From NORP110 sp051251595 (GTDB lineage: Bacteria > Pseudomonadota > Alphaproteobacteria > Rhodobacterales > Rhodobacteraceae), in assembly GCA_051251595.1 (NCBI GenBank), contig JBPOFA010000001.1, positions 62,001 to 126,000 on the forward strand: a stretch of DNA of 64,000 nt, given 5' to 3'. Position numbers and translations under genes: made by a program. The notes beneath the pieces are model-generated. The model did not search any database, was not told the origin of the DNA, and worked only from the letters and a program-made list of their open reading frames with translations. Positions 52,009 through 59,722 of this stretch are shown here, piece by piece; positions within the stretch are counted from its first letter, which is position 1, and every line of letters starts with the position of its first letter.

Positions 52009-53835
52009 TTAAGACGCCTCTTGCGCCAAATCGCCATCGATCTTGCGGGCATAGCCACGGGGCGTGAACATCCGTGGCCCTTCGCCCAATTGCGCAAGTC
52101 TGGAATGGGATGAACCGACCAAGACAACCGTCAACATGTCCACATCATCCGCGTTCAATTCATCCAGCCTGCAATACCGCACATATTCCTCTGGCCGCCC
52201 AAGCGAGGACGCCAACATAACAGGCGTGTCTGCCGGACGATTTTCCAACAGAATATTCCGAGCCTCTGCCAACAATGTCCGCCGCCGCTTTGACACAGGG
52301 TTATAGAACGCCACGACAAAGTCGCCCTCTGATGCCGCCTTTAGACGACGCAAGATATCGTCGCGCGGCGTCAAAAGGTCTGACAAAGAGATCGCGCAGA
52401 AATCGTGGCCAAGCGGCGCCCCTGCCCGCGCAGCAGCCCCCTGCAGCGCCGAGACCCCCGGCGCATTGATAACATCAACCCGCCGTGCAGCGTCGGAAAC
52501 GCCCTTTTCATCCGATGGCCTGTCCAGCAATTCGAACACCAAGGCCCCCATGGCATAGATACCCGCATCGCCTGAACAAATCAGCGCTACATTCTTACCC
52601 GTCGCGGCCTGTTCCAGCGCATATCGGCAACGCGCCTCTTCGCCGCCCAATGGGAAATCAGACCGGGGCTTTCCGGCCGCCAGCGGGCCCAGCAGATCTA
52701 TATACAAACCATACCCTACCAGCTCATCTGCCTCAGCAATCAAGCGGCTGGCCTCTGGCGTGCGCCACGTCGCTTGCCCCGGACCAATGCCGACAACGGA
52801 CAATCTGCCTCTGGCCCGTCCAGCCAGCTCCACGATCGGCTGCGGCGCAATCGCCAGCGCAGCGGTTGCGTTCTTGGTCTTCACCTTGGTGGCCAGCAAG
52901 CGGCCATCCGGCCCCGCAGCGCAAAGGGCTGCGGCCTCTGACACGCCATGGCAGCCGACTTCGGCAAACACGACATCGGACGGATTGGCCAATCTTGGCG
53001 TTTCCTGTTCCAAAGCTGCCGCATCAAAAAACCGCGCATCCAGCCCCAGGTTTTCGGCCAGCATTTGAACCGCCGGTTCATCCGCTTTGACATCCAGCGA
53101 AAACACCCCGCGAAGGGCCGCGGCTGAGATATTCGCGTCTTTCAGCACGCGTTCGACAAGTTCGGCAAGTTCCTGCGGCGGACAATTACGTGCGCAGCCA
53201 ACCCCAAGCGTGACCCTTTGCGGCCGGAACACCAATTGATTTGCCTCGGCGTGCAGCGGGGCCATGCTGGCCACCAGGTTCACGGCATCGCCTTTGGGAA
53301 TGTCATGCAACCATGTGGCCTCATCCATTGCGTCACCAGACAAAGAGGCACCGCCACCGGCCAACAACGCCGCCATGACCGATTTGGCCTCTAGCGGGTT
53401 CTCAAGGCGCCAACCCGCAGGCGGTTCGTCCAGCGCCACGCCAATCGCAACATCCCCAGCTGTGGTGACGGCGGCAACAGCCCCCAAGACCTCTGCGATG
53501 TCGCGGGCCAACCGGTTGGCACCGTAATGCCCGCCCAAAAGCGGAACAACGACGCTGCCATCCTCTGCCACCGACAAGACTGGCGGCTCTGCCCGTTTGT
53601 TGGCCAAAAGCGGCGCAACCGCACGCACCAGAATTGCCGAAGCGCAAACGCCGATAACCGGAACGCCGGCGGCGAACAAATCCCGCGCATGATCCAGCGC
53701 ATTGTCAAAAAACGCATCCGCCTTTTGCACACGGTCTGAGCGGCCATGCACCTGCAACCCCAGCTTGGCCGCAAGGGTGTGGGCGGTTTTTTCGCCCGAG
53801 GCAGAAAGCGTTAGAATTACCGGATCTACAGCCAT
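52009..53835 (-). CDS. cobJ: CbiG-CobJ fusion: CbiG domains + precorrin-3B C(17)-methyltransferase
   Basis: This is a 608-residue fusion. Residues 1-about 330 match CbiG: an N-terminal domain with IGVCASAILVRAVAPLLANK and VPLLGGHYGANRLARDIAEV, and a C-terminal CobE-like domain with GVGCARNCPPQELAELV and FAEVGCHGVSEAAAL. CbiG opens the delta-lactone of cobalt-precorrin-5A in the anaerobic pathway. Residues about 340-600 match CobJ, a SAM methyltransferase (LSVVGIGPGQATWRTPEA, ALICSGDAGIYAMGALVFELL, VINAPGVSALQGAAARAGAP, AFYNPVSKRR). It overlaps cobI by 10 nt. Confidence 0.92.
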   Translation of the reverse strand: MAVDPVILTLSASGEKTAHTLAAKLGLQVHGRSDRVQKADAFFDNALDHARDLFAAGVPVIGVCASAILVRAVAPLLANKRAEPPVLSVAEDGSVVVPLLGGHYGANRLARDIAEVLGAVAAVTTAGDVAIGVALDEPPAGWRLENPLEAKSVMAALLAGGGASLSGDAMDEATWLHDIPKGDAVNLVASMAPLHAEANQLVFRPQRVTLGVGCARNCPPQELAELVERVLKDANISAAALRGVFSLDVKADEPAVQMLAENLGLDARFFDAAALEQETPRLANPSDVVFAEVGCHGVSEAAALCAAGPDGRLLATKVKTKNATAALAIAPQPIVELAGRARGRLSVVGIGPGQATWRTPEASRLIAEADELVGYGLYIDLLGPLAAGKPRSDFPLGGEEARCRYALEQAATGKNVALICSGDAGIYAMGALVFELLDRPSDEKGVSDAARRVDVINAPGVSALQGAAARAGAPLGHDFCAISLSDLLTPRDDILRRLKAASEGDFVVAFYNPVSKRRRTLLAEARNILLENRPADTPVMLASSLGRPEEYVRYCRLDELNADDVDMLTVVLVGSSHSRLAQLGEGPRMFTPRGYARKIDGDLAQEAS

Positions 53836-54527
53836 GGATCGGCCCCTTTTGTAACCAAAATCATCGAAAAATACGGGGCCTTTTCGGGGGCCTGGGACAG
53901 GGGCAAACGCACCTCATCCGCCATGGTTGCGCGTTCGATATAGACAGCATTTTCTGACAGTCCAGCGTCTTCCAAGACCTGCCTTAGCTTCGGCAAATGC
54001 CGCCCGACCTTCATCAAGACCAACGTGTCAGAAGCCCCCAAACGCGCCCGCAGCTCTGCCTCTGGCAAGGGGCCGGGCAACACGGTCAGAACCTCGTTTC
54101 GCGCGACCAACGGCCGGCCGGCCAAAGCGGCACAGGCGGTCATCGACGTCACGCCGGGCACGACCTCGACCGCATGTTCTTTTGACATGCGGGCAAAAAG
54201 ATACATGAAAGAACCATAGAAAAATGGATCGCCCTCGCAAAGACACACGACGTTTTTGTCAGCGTCGAGCGCTTTCCTGATGTCGTCCGCCGCCGTATCA
54301 TAAGCCTTTTGGGCAGGCTCTCGCGCGGTGGACATGGGCACATCGATGCAAATCTCTGCAATGCCGTCTGGAATAAACTGTTCTGCAATGGACCGCGCCA
54401 AGCTGTCCCCCCCCTGCAAGGCGGGGTAGGCCAGCACGTCAGCAGATTGGATCAGACGCACCGCCTTTAGGGTCAAAAGTTCCGGGTCGCCGGGCCCAAG
54501 GCCGACGCCGTACAATGTGCCGCTCAT
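53826..54527 (-). CDS. cobI: Precorrin-2 C(20)-methyltransferase
   Basis: This is a SAM-dependent methyltransferase that methylates C-20 of precorrin-2, the entry to the corrin branch; 233 residues. The start motif is MSGTLYGVGLGPGDPELLTLKAVRLI. Other motifs are VCLCEGDPFFYGSFMYLFARM and VVPGVTSMTACAALAGRPL. I chose the ATG at 54527, overlapping the cobL stop by 4 nt. It overlaps the next gene by 10 nt. Confidence 0.95.
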   Translation of the reverse strand: MSGTLYGVGLGPGDPELLTLKAVRLIQSADVLAYPALQGGDSLARSIAEQFIPDGIAEICIDVPMSTAREPAQKAYDTAADDIRKALDADKNVVCLCEGDPFFYGSFMYLFARMSKEHAVEVVPGVTSMTACAALAGRPLVARNEVLTVLPGPLPEAELRARLGASDTLVLMKVGRHLPKLRQVLEDAGLSENAVYIERATMADEVRLPLSQAPEKAPYFSMILVTKGADPWL

Positions 54528-55723
54528 CTCTTGATCAAGCTCCATTGCGTCACCGGCATCATCGGGCGCCATCCGCGATATGGGCCAACGGGTACTGCGC
54601 GGTTCACCGACAATTTCACCAAATCGCCACCATGATCTTTTGCCATCGCCACCAAGGACGCTTCGCTTTCCAAAGTGACAGCATTTGCGACCAGGCGGCC
54701 CAAAGGTTTCAACGCGCTCCACGCTGCATCAAACACCTCGGGCGACAGCCCGCCGCCGACGAAAACCGCGTCTGGGGCTTCAAGCCCGGTCAGAACCTCT
54801 GGCGCGGTGCCTTCGATGATTTCCAGTTTCGGCGTCCCAAGTGCCAATGCGTTGGCAGCCGCCAAGGCACGGCGGTCCGCCCGTGGTTCAATCCCAATGG
54901 CCCGGGCATATCGCGCAGCCCGCATCCACTCTACCGCGACAGAACCGCATCCCGTGCCGATATCCCACAACAGCGCACCGCGCATTGGCATCAACTTGGC
55001 GACCGTGACTGCGCGAACTTCTTGTTTTGTCATCGTGCCGTCATGTTGAAACAGATCGTCGGCCAAGCCGGGCACGCGTGGCAAAAGCGCGGCATCAGGG
55101 GCGGCAACACATTCAATCGCAAGCGTGTTAAACGGCGGAACAGTCTGATCCCAGGACCGCGCAACGCCGTCAAAACGCGCCTCTGTTTCACCCCCCATAT
55201 TTGACAGCACAGACATGCGACTGTCCCCAAAGCCGCGTTCGTTCAGGAACTGAGCGATCTTGCCCGGGGTGTCAGCGCCAGTTGTCAGAATAAGCAACCG
55301 TTGGTCGGGCTGGATGAAAGCAATCATCTGTTCCACAGGACGCCCATGCACGGTCAATGTTTCGACATCGGCCATCGACCAACCCATCCGCGCGGCGGCC
55401 AGCTGGAAGGCAGACAATTGCGGGTGGTACACAATCTCGGCGGCATCTATCGCGCGCCCAATGCGTGCGCCGACAGAAAACCACAGCGGATCGCCTGTCG
55501 CCAGCACAACCACCCGGCGTCCGGCATAGCCTTTGAGCTGTTCAATCAGGGCATCAAACGGGCTGGGCCACGACACGCGTTCAGCGGTCAGCCCGTCAGC
55601 CAATTGATGGTGTCTTTCGCCGCCAATGATCACCTCGGCCGCATTCACAACGGCGCGCGTCGCCGGGGTCAGGCCGTCGATACCGTCCTCGCCAATACCA
55701 ACAATGTGCAACCAAGCCGTCAT
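54524..55723 (-). CDS. cobL: Precorrin-6Y C(5,15)-methyltransferase (decarboxylating), CbiE-CbiT fusion
   Basis: This is a two-domain enzyme of 399 residues that methylates C-5 and C-15 and decarboxylates the C-12 acetate. The N-terminal CbiE-like domain (about 1-200) starts WLHIVGIGEDGIDGLTPATR and has VLATGDPLWFSVGA. The C-terminal CbiT-like domain (about 220-399) has the SAM motif LLWDIGTGCGSVAVEWMRA. It overlaps cobH by 4 nt at its start and cobI by 4 nt at its stop. Confidence 0.95.
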   Translation of the reverse strand: MTAWLHIVGIGEDGIDGLTPATRAVVNAAEVIIGGERHHQLADGLTAERVSWPSPFDALIEQLKGYAGRRVVVLATGDPLWFSVGARIGRAIDAAEIVYHPQLSAFQLAAARMGWSMADVETLTVHGRPVEQMIAFIQPDQRLLILTTGADTPGKIAQFLNERGFGDSRMSVLSNMGGETEARFDGVARSWDQTVPPFNTLAIECVAAPDAALLPRVPGLADDLFQHDGTMTKQEVRAVTVAKLMPMRGALLWDIGTGCGSVAVEWMRAARYARAIGIEPRADRRALAAANALALGTPKLEIIEGTAPEVLTGLEAPDAVFVGGGLSPEVFDAAWSALKPLGRLVANAVTLESEASLVAMAKDHGGDLVKLSVNRAVPVGPYRGWRPMMPVTQWSLIKR

Positions 55724-56358
55724 GTTCGATCCTCGGGCAATCCCGCCGCAAGGGCGTTGACCGCAGCCGACGCAATGGCTGACCCGCCACGCCGTCCCCG
55801 CAATGCGATAAAGTCGCAGCCCCGAGGGTTTTCCGCCAGTTCTGCCTTACTTTCAGCCGCGCCCACAAACCCAACAGGAAAGCCAAGGATGAGCGCGGGC
55901 TTTGGCCACCCCTGATCCAGCAATTCCAGCAGATGAAACAACGCTGTTGGCGCATTTCCGATGGCAACAACAGCCCCTTCCAGCTGGTCGCGCCACAGCT
56001 CTACCGCTGCGGCCGACCTTGTGTTGCCGATCGACTTAGCCAAATCCGGAACGGTTGGGTCATTCAACGTCACCAATACAGGGTTGTCCGCTGGCAAATA
56101 GCGCCGGATGATACCGGCCCCAACCATTTCACAATCGCACAACACCGGCGCGCCCGCCGACAAAGCCGCCCGTCCCGTGTCATAGGCCTGTTTCGAAAAC
56201 GCCAACCGGTCCGCGACCTCGACCATACCGCATGCATGAATCACACGGATCGCCAAAGACTCCAGCCCCGGCGGAAACCGATCCAGCCGCGCTTCTTTGC
56301 GAACGGTCGCAAAGCTGCCCGCGTAGATGGCGCTTGGATCCGTTAAATAGGGTCGCAT
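55720..56358 (-). CDS. cobH: Precorrin-8X methylmutase
   Basis: This mutase moves a methyl group from C-11 to C-12 of precorrin-8X to form hydrogenobyrinic acid; 212 residues. The catalytic histidine lies in AIRVIHACGMVEVADRL. Other motifs are VLCDCEMVGAGI and PKPALILGFPVGFVGAAESKAEL. It lies between cbiX (46 bp gap) and cobL (4-nt overlap). Confidence 0.95.
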   Translation of the reverse strand: MRPYLTDPSAIYAGSFATVRKEARLDRFPPGLESLAIRVIHACGMVEVADRLAFSKQAYDTGRAALSAGAPVLCDCEMVGAGIIRRYLPADNPVLVTLNDPTVPDLAKSIGNTRSAAAVELWRDQLEGAVVAIGNAPTALFHLLELLDQGWPKPALILGFPVGFVGAAESKAELAENPRGCDFIALRGRRGGSAIASAAVNALAAGLPEDRT

Positions 56359-56404
56359 GATACGCCGATCAGAGATCCGTCAACCGTGCCGAACATGGCC
56401 CTGC

Positions 56405-57454
56405 TCATGTCTTGGCCTTGCGCGCACTTTCAGGCCCGTGTGGGTGGTCTGCATGTGGATACTGCGCGTGATGGTGATGATGGTGGTGATCATGTTCCGC
56501 TTCCAGGCGGCAAACGCCTGTGCAAAACGTGTCACAAAATTCGCAATCCGCCACATTGGACCCCGGCGCATTTGCACCCTGCCCTTCAACATGATGATGG
56601 TGGCTTTCCTGAACCGCGCCGACTTCACCCTCAAAGCCAAGCACCTGCGTGCGGTATTTGCACATCGCACAATTCGGTGGAGGCACCTCCCCCAATTGCT
56701 GGGTCACACGCTCTGCAAATGTTTCCAGCACTTTTGGATGGTCATTCAGATAACCAGCTTTGACGAATTGCAAATCCGGATGACGATCAGCGACCTGATC
56801 CGTGAACCCGTAAATCCGGTCCACCAAAATGCCTGAAAATAAGAAATACGGAAAAACAATAATCCGCCGATACCCAAGCCGCGTCACATGTTCCAGACAG
56901 GGTTCAACCAAGGGGAAGGTCACGCCGGAATATCCGACCTCGCACCAGCCAAAGCCCATGCCTTCCCACAACATCCGGGCGACCTTTGAAACGTTCCCGT
57001 TTGCATCCGGGTCACTGGCCCCGCGCCCAATGACAACAAGGCAGGTCTCGGACAATGGCACCTCGCCATGCTCTGCATTTCCCTGATCCACCGCATCCTG
57101 AATCCGCGCGCCAGCTGCCGCGATCATCTTGGGGTCGACGCCCAGTTCTGCGCCATAAGACACATCAACGCCATGTTGCGCCGCATATGTGTTCAAAACG
57201 GTTGGAATATCATTCTTGGCATGCATCGCCGCGAACAACATCCCCGGCACGGCCAGAATCCGGTCGCAGCCCTTTTCACGCAACCGGTCCAGACCGTCGC
57301 GGATCAAAGGATTGGCGAATTCCAAATAGCCGTAATCCGTTTCCCATTCAGCAGGCAGCAAGGCCGGCAATTTTTCGGCAAGCACCGAAAACTCATCCAC
57401 GGCCGATTGACTGCGAGAGCCATGGCCACAAATCATTACCCCGATTTTTGCCAT
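56405..57454 (-). CDS. cbiX: Sirohydrochlorin cobaltochelatase CbiX (long form) with His-rich, Cys-rich tail
   Basis: This is a 349-residue class II chelatase. The N-terminal half (1-about 130) starts IGVMICGHGSRSQSAVDEF, and the second half repeats the fold with IGRGASDPDANGNVSKVARML and the His of RIIVFPYFLFSG. The C-terminal tail has Cys262/Cys265 (NCAMC), HHHH at 285-288, four more cysteines at 304, 307, 311 and 315, and a seven-His run at 323-329. Long CbiX proteins with a His-rich and iron-sulfur region are known from Bacillus megaterium. It inserts cobalt into a sirohydrochlorin-type ring, an early-cobalt step. Confidence 0.93.
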   Translation of the reverse strand: MAKIGVMICGHGSRSQSAVDEFSVLAEKLPALLPAEWETDYGYLEFANPLIRDGLDRLREKGCDRILAVPGMLFAAMHAKNDIPTVLNTYAAQHGVDVSYGAELGVDPKMIAAAGARIQDAVDQGNAEHGEVPLSETCLVVIGRGASDPDANGNVSKVARMLWEGMGFGWCEVGYSGVTFPLVEPCLEHVTRLGYRRIIVFPYFLFSGILVDRIYGFTDQVADRHPDLQFVKAGYLNDHPKVLETFAERVTQQLGEVPPPNCAMCKYRTQVLGFEGEVGAVQESHHHHVEGQGANAPGSNVADCEFCDTFCTGVCRLEAEHDHHHHHHHAQYPHADHPHGPESARKAKT

Positions 57455-57457
57455 GCT

Positions 57458-57673
57458 CTAGGCCGCTTCCGGTTCTGCGTCGATTTCTTCTTCGTCGGAC
57501 TCTTCTTCAGTCTTGTCCTTTGGATCGCCCTTCAAAAGGCCCCAAAGACCGGCCGCGATGGCCGCCCCAATCGCAATCCCGGCAAGCCAGTGATCATGAT
57601 CCAAACCGGTCAAATGCCCCGGATGGGCAGCTGCAGGTGTCGCAAAAAGTGCTAATAAAATTGTAAGTCGCAT
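57458..57673 (-). CDS. Small His-rich membrane protein (DUF6732-like)
   Basis: This is a 71-residue protein. A signal-like N-terminus (MRLTILLALFATPAAAH) is followed by a His/Asp-rich stretch (HPGHLTGLDHDHW), one membrane helix (LAGIAIGAAIAAGLWGLL) and a very acidic C-terminus. It resembles the DUF6732 type, by memory only. Its 3-bp distance to cbiX suggests cobalt or metal handling for B12 synthesis. I chose the ATG at 57673; in-frame codons further upstream lack the signal sequence. Confidence 0.7.
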   Translation of the reverse strand: MRLTILLALFATPAAAHPGHLTGLDHDHWLAGIAIGAAIAAGLWGLLKGDPKDKTEEESDEEEIDAEPEAA

Positions 57674-57889
57674 CAGATGTCCTTTGGTCCAGGCGCACAA
57701 ATAGCCAGGAGGAAAAGTCATCCACTTTGACGACACTGTTTCAGATCCCCGTTTTGGGTCAATCTTTCACAGCCAACCTCTCTGGCCCAAATGGGCTTCG
57801 TCTGCATTAGCTATAAAAGCCACCCGGCCAAGGCGCAATGCGATTCGCGCTGTTGGGCGGAAAGGATCTGGCCTGCGATCAGACCGTGC

Positions 57890-58249
57890 TTAAAACGCGC
57901 CGTAATGCTCAACAATTGCGCCAAGATCTTCTGGTGGGACCTGGCTGGGCATCATTGCACAGGCATTGGGGATGTGCTGAAAAATCGAACCATCCGAGAA
58001 AAAGCTTGAATCCGTGACAAAGATAACCTTGGCAGAGGGGCGTCGATAGCTGGCAAAATCAGCCACGGCGAAAGCGCTTCCTTGCGTTAAGATAAGATCC
58101 AAAACGATGACATCGACATCCTCATCGCGCAGCAACTCGATCGCATCATTCTGTGTCGTTGCCAGATCGACGATGCAACCGCGGCGTTGCAAATGACGAC
58201 GCCAGATAGACCCAAGATTTGGGTTACCTTCTACAATTAATACTCGCAT
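57890..58249 (-). CDS. Orphan receiver-domain (CheY-like) protein, degenerate
   Basis: This is a 119-residue single receiver domain without output domain. The phospho-acceptor Asp51 is present (DVDVIVLDLIL), as is the Thr of IFVTDSS. The first acidic pair is only partly kept (LIVEGNPN: Glu7-Gly8), and the conserved Lys near the C-terminus is missing (CAMMPSQVPPEDL). It may be unphosphorylatable or only weakly so, or act as an adaptor. The ATG at 58249 has AGAGGA upstream. It sits between the two cobalamin operons and diverges from DUF1636. No histidine kinase is adjacent. Confidence 0.75.
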   Translation of the reverse strand: MRVLIVEGNPNLGSIWRRHLQRRGCIVDLATTQNDAIELLRDEDVDVIVLDLILTQGSAFAVADFASYRRPSAKVIFVTDSSFFSDGSIFQHIPNACAMMPSQVPPEDLGAIVEHYGAF

Positions 58250-58312
58250 TTTTCCTCTGAGCCCCTTGGGCGGGTTATGGTTATCCTTTCCCATCCCCTA
58301 TTTCCTATCAAG

Positions 58313-58333
58313 AAGTTAACAAGCCGTTAACTT
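58313..58333. promoter_or_regulatory. Perfect 8-bp inverted repeat in the divergent cobalamin-side promoter region
   Basis: AAGTTAAC (58313-58320) and GTTAACTT (58326-58333) flank a 5-bp spacer, 21 bp in all. It sits in the 169-bp gap between the orphan receiver gene and DUF1636-cobC-cobD. Its shape fits a dimeric regulator. No cobalamin riboswitch B12 box was seen in this gap or in 57674-57889. Confidence 0.55.
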
Positions 58334-58418
58334 TATACTCATCATTGTTAAAAATTCCTTTCGGTTGCTTTAGCATCAAATACCGTACAAAAGGCCGTGC
58401 ATTCGCCGCGAGGATAAA

Positions 58419-58790
58419 ATGACGACTTGGATTACAATCTGCGACACTTGTAAGCGTGAAGGCTGGGACCAAGGAGACATGGCCCAAACCGACGGCGAAA
58501 AACTTGCCGATTTGATAGAGCAGTCAAACCTGCCCGACACCGTAAAAACGCGCCGCGTATCCTGCATGATGGGCTGTGCCCATGGTTGCAATGTCGCGGT
58601 GCAGGCCAAGGGCAAACTCGCTTACACCATCGGCAAGTTTGAACCCAACCAGGATGCTGCCGACGGCATCGTCGCCTATGCCGAGCTGCACGCAGACAGC
58701 GAAACCGGCCAGGTGCCGTACCGCACATGGCCCACGGCGATCAAAGGCCACTTCATCACGCGCCATCAGCCCCTGCCGGAGGATGAATGA
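58419..58790 (+). CDS. DUF1636 thioredoxin-like ferredoxin-type protein
   Basis: This is a 123-residue DUF1636 protein, a group found with cobalamin genes. Cysteines occur as CDTCKREG near the start and VSCMMGCAHGCNVAV in the middle. This spacing resembles thioredoxin-fold [2Fe-2S] proteins. It may supply electrons for cobalt or corrin reduction, which is inference. The start is the ATG at 58419, with GAGGA upstream. It overlaps cobC by 4 nt. Confidence 0.85.
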   Translation: MTTWITICDTCKREGWDQGDMAQTDGEKLADLIEQSNLPDTVKTRRVSCMMGCAHGCNVAVQAKGKLAYTIGKFEPNQDAADGIVAYAELHADSETGQVPYRTWPTAIKGHFITRHQPLPEDE

Positions 58791-59722
58791 GCGCAGAAAC
58801 GACACGCGACCACGGCGGAAACCTTGACGCCGCGATCGCCCGATTTGGCGGGACGCGGTCTGAATGGCTCGATCTTTCCACGGGGATCAACCCCGTGCCC
58901 TACCCGATCCAAAATCTCAACGCTGACCTTTGGCAAGCGCTGCCTGACCAAAATTTGTCCACCGCAATTGAAAAAGCCGCCCGCGCGTTTTGGAACATTC
59001 CCGACAGCGCTGCGGTCTTGGCAGCACCCGGCGCGTCGTCACTTATTGCGCGGATCCCAAGTCTTGCGTCTGGAACCGTTCGCATCCCCAGCCCGACTTA
59101 TAACGAGCACGCGGCAGCCTTTGACGCCAATGGCTGGAAGATCATCAAAGACGCCGCAGACGCACAGGTTCTTGTGCATCCAAACAATCCTGACGGAAAA
59201 CAATGGGGGCCGGCCGACATCACTGCGGGCCTGACAATCATTGACGAAAGCTTTTGTGATGTCCTGCCGGAACACTCTCTCGTCGCGCAGACGGCAAGAC
59301 CGGGTGTTTTGGTCCTAAAGAGTTTCGGTAAATTCTGGGGACTGGCCGGCCTGCGTCTGGGCTTTGCAATCGGCGACCCGGCGCGGATCAAACAACTGGA
59401 AACCAGCCTTGGGCCGTGGCCTGTCTCTGGCCCCGCGCTTTGCATTGGCGCGCAAGCCCTTTCGGATGTGGAATGGGCCCAAATGACCCGCGCCAGATTG
59501 CAAAAAGACGCCCTGCGGCTGGACCAAAAAATGGCAGCGCTTGGCGCTGAGCTGGTCGGCGGAACGTCTTTGTTTCGGCTATACGACGTGGAAGATGCAT
59601 CCGCATTGCAAACGCGCCTTGCCGAAAACAAGATCTGGTCGCGGATCTTTCCATACTCACGTCGCTGGCTGCGACTTGGCCTGCCGCATCCGAACCGTTG
59701 GTCGCAGCTGGATCGCTTGTGA
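58787..59722 (+). CDS. cobC: Threonine-phosphate decarboxylase-like aminotransferase (CobC)
   Basis: This is a PLP enzyme of 311 residues that probably makes (R)-1-aminopropan-2-ol phosphate or a related side chain for cobinamide. It opens with DHGGNLDAAIARFGG and WLDLSTGINPVPYP, the usual CobC/CobD start. The substrate-binding pair VHPNNPDG and the PLP lysine in VLVLKSFGKFWGLAGLRLG are present. It is coupled to DUF1636 upstream and to cobD downstream (TGATG). Confidence 0.93.
   Translation: MSAETTRDHGGNLDAAIARFGGTRSEWLDLSTGINPVPYPIQNLNADLWQALPDQNLSTAIEKAARAFWNIPDSAAVLAAPGASSLIARIPSLASGTVRIPSPTYNEHAAAFDANGWKIIKDAADAQVLVHPNNPDGKQWGPADITAGLTIIDESFCDVLPEHSLVAQTARPGVLVLKSFGKFWGLAGLRLGFAIGDPARIKQLETSLGPWPVSGPALCIGAQALSDVEWAQMTRARLQKDALRLDQKMAALGAELVGGTSLFRLYDVEDASALQTRLAENKIWSRIFPYSRRWLRLGLPHPNRWSQLDRL

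Noticed and set aside
56357..57666. His/Arg/Pro-rich plus-strand frames opposite cbiX
   Set aside because: They are complements of the CbiX His-rich tail and chelatase domains; no ribosome site or motif.
57674..57889. Possible cobalamin riboswitch before the cbiX operon
   Set aside because: I looked for the B12-box consensus (AGYCMGRVGACCTGCC type) on the minus strand here and on the plus strand at 58250-58418, and found no match.
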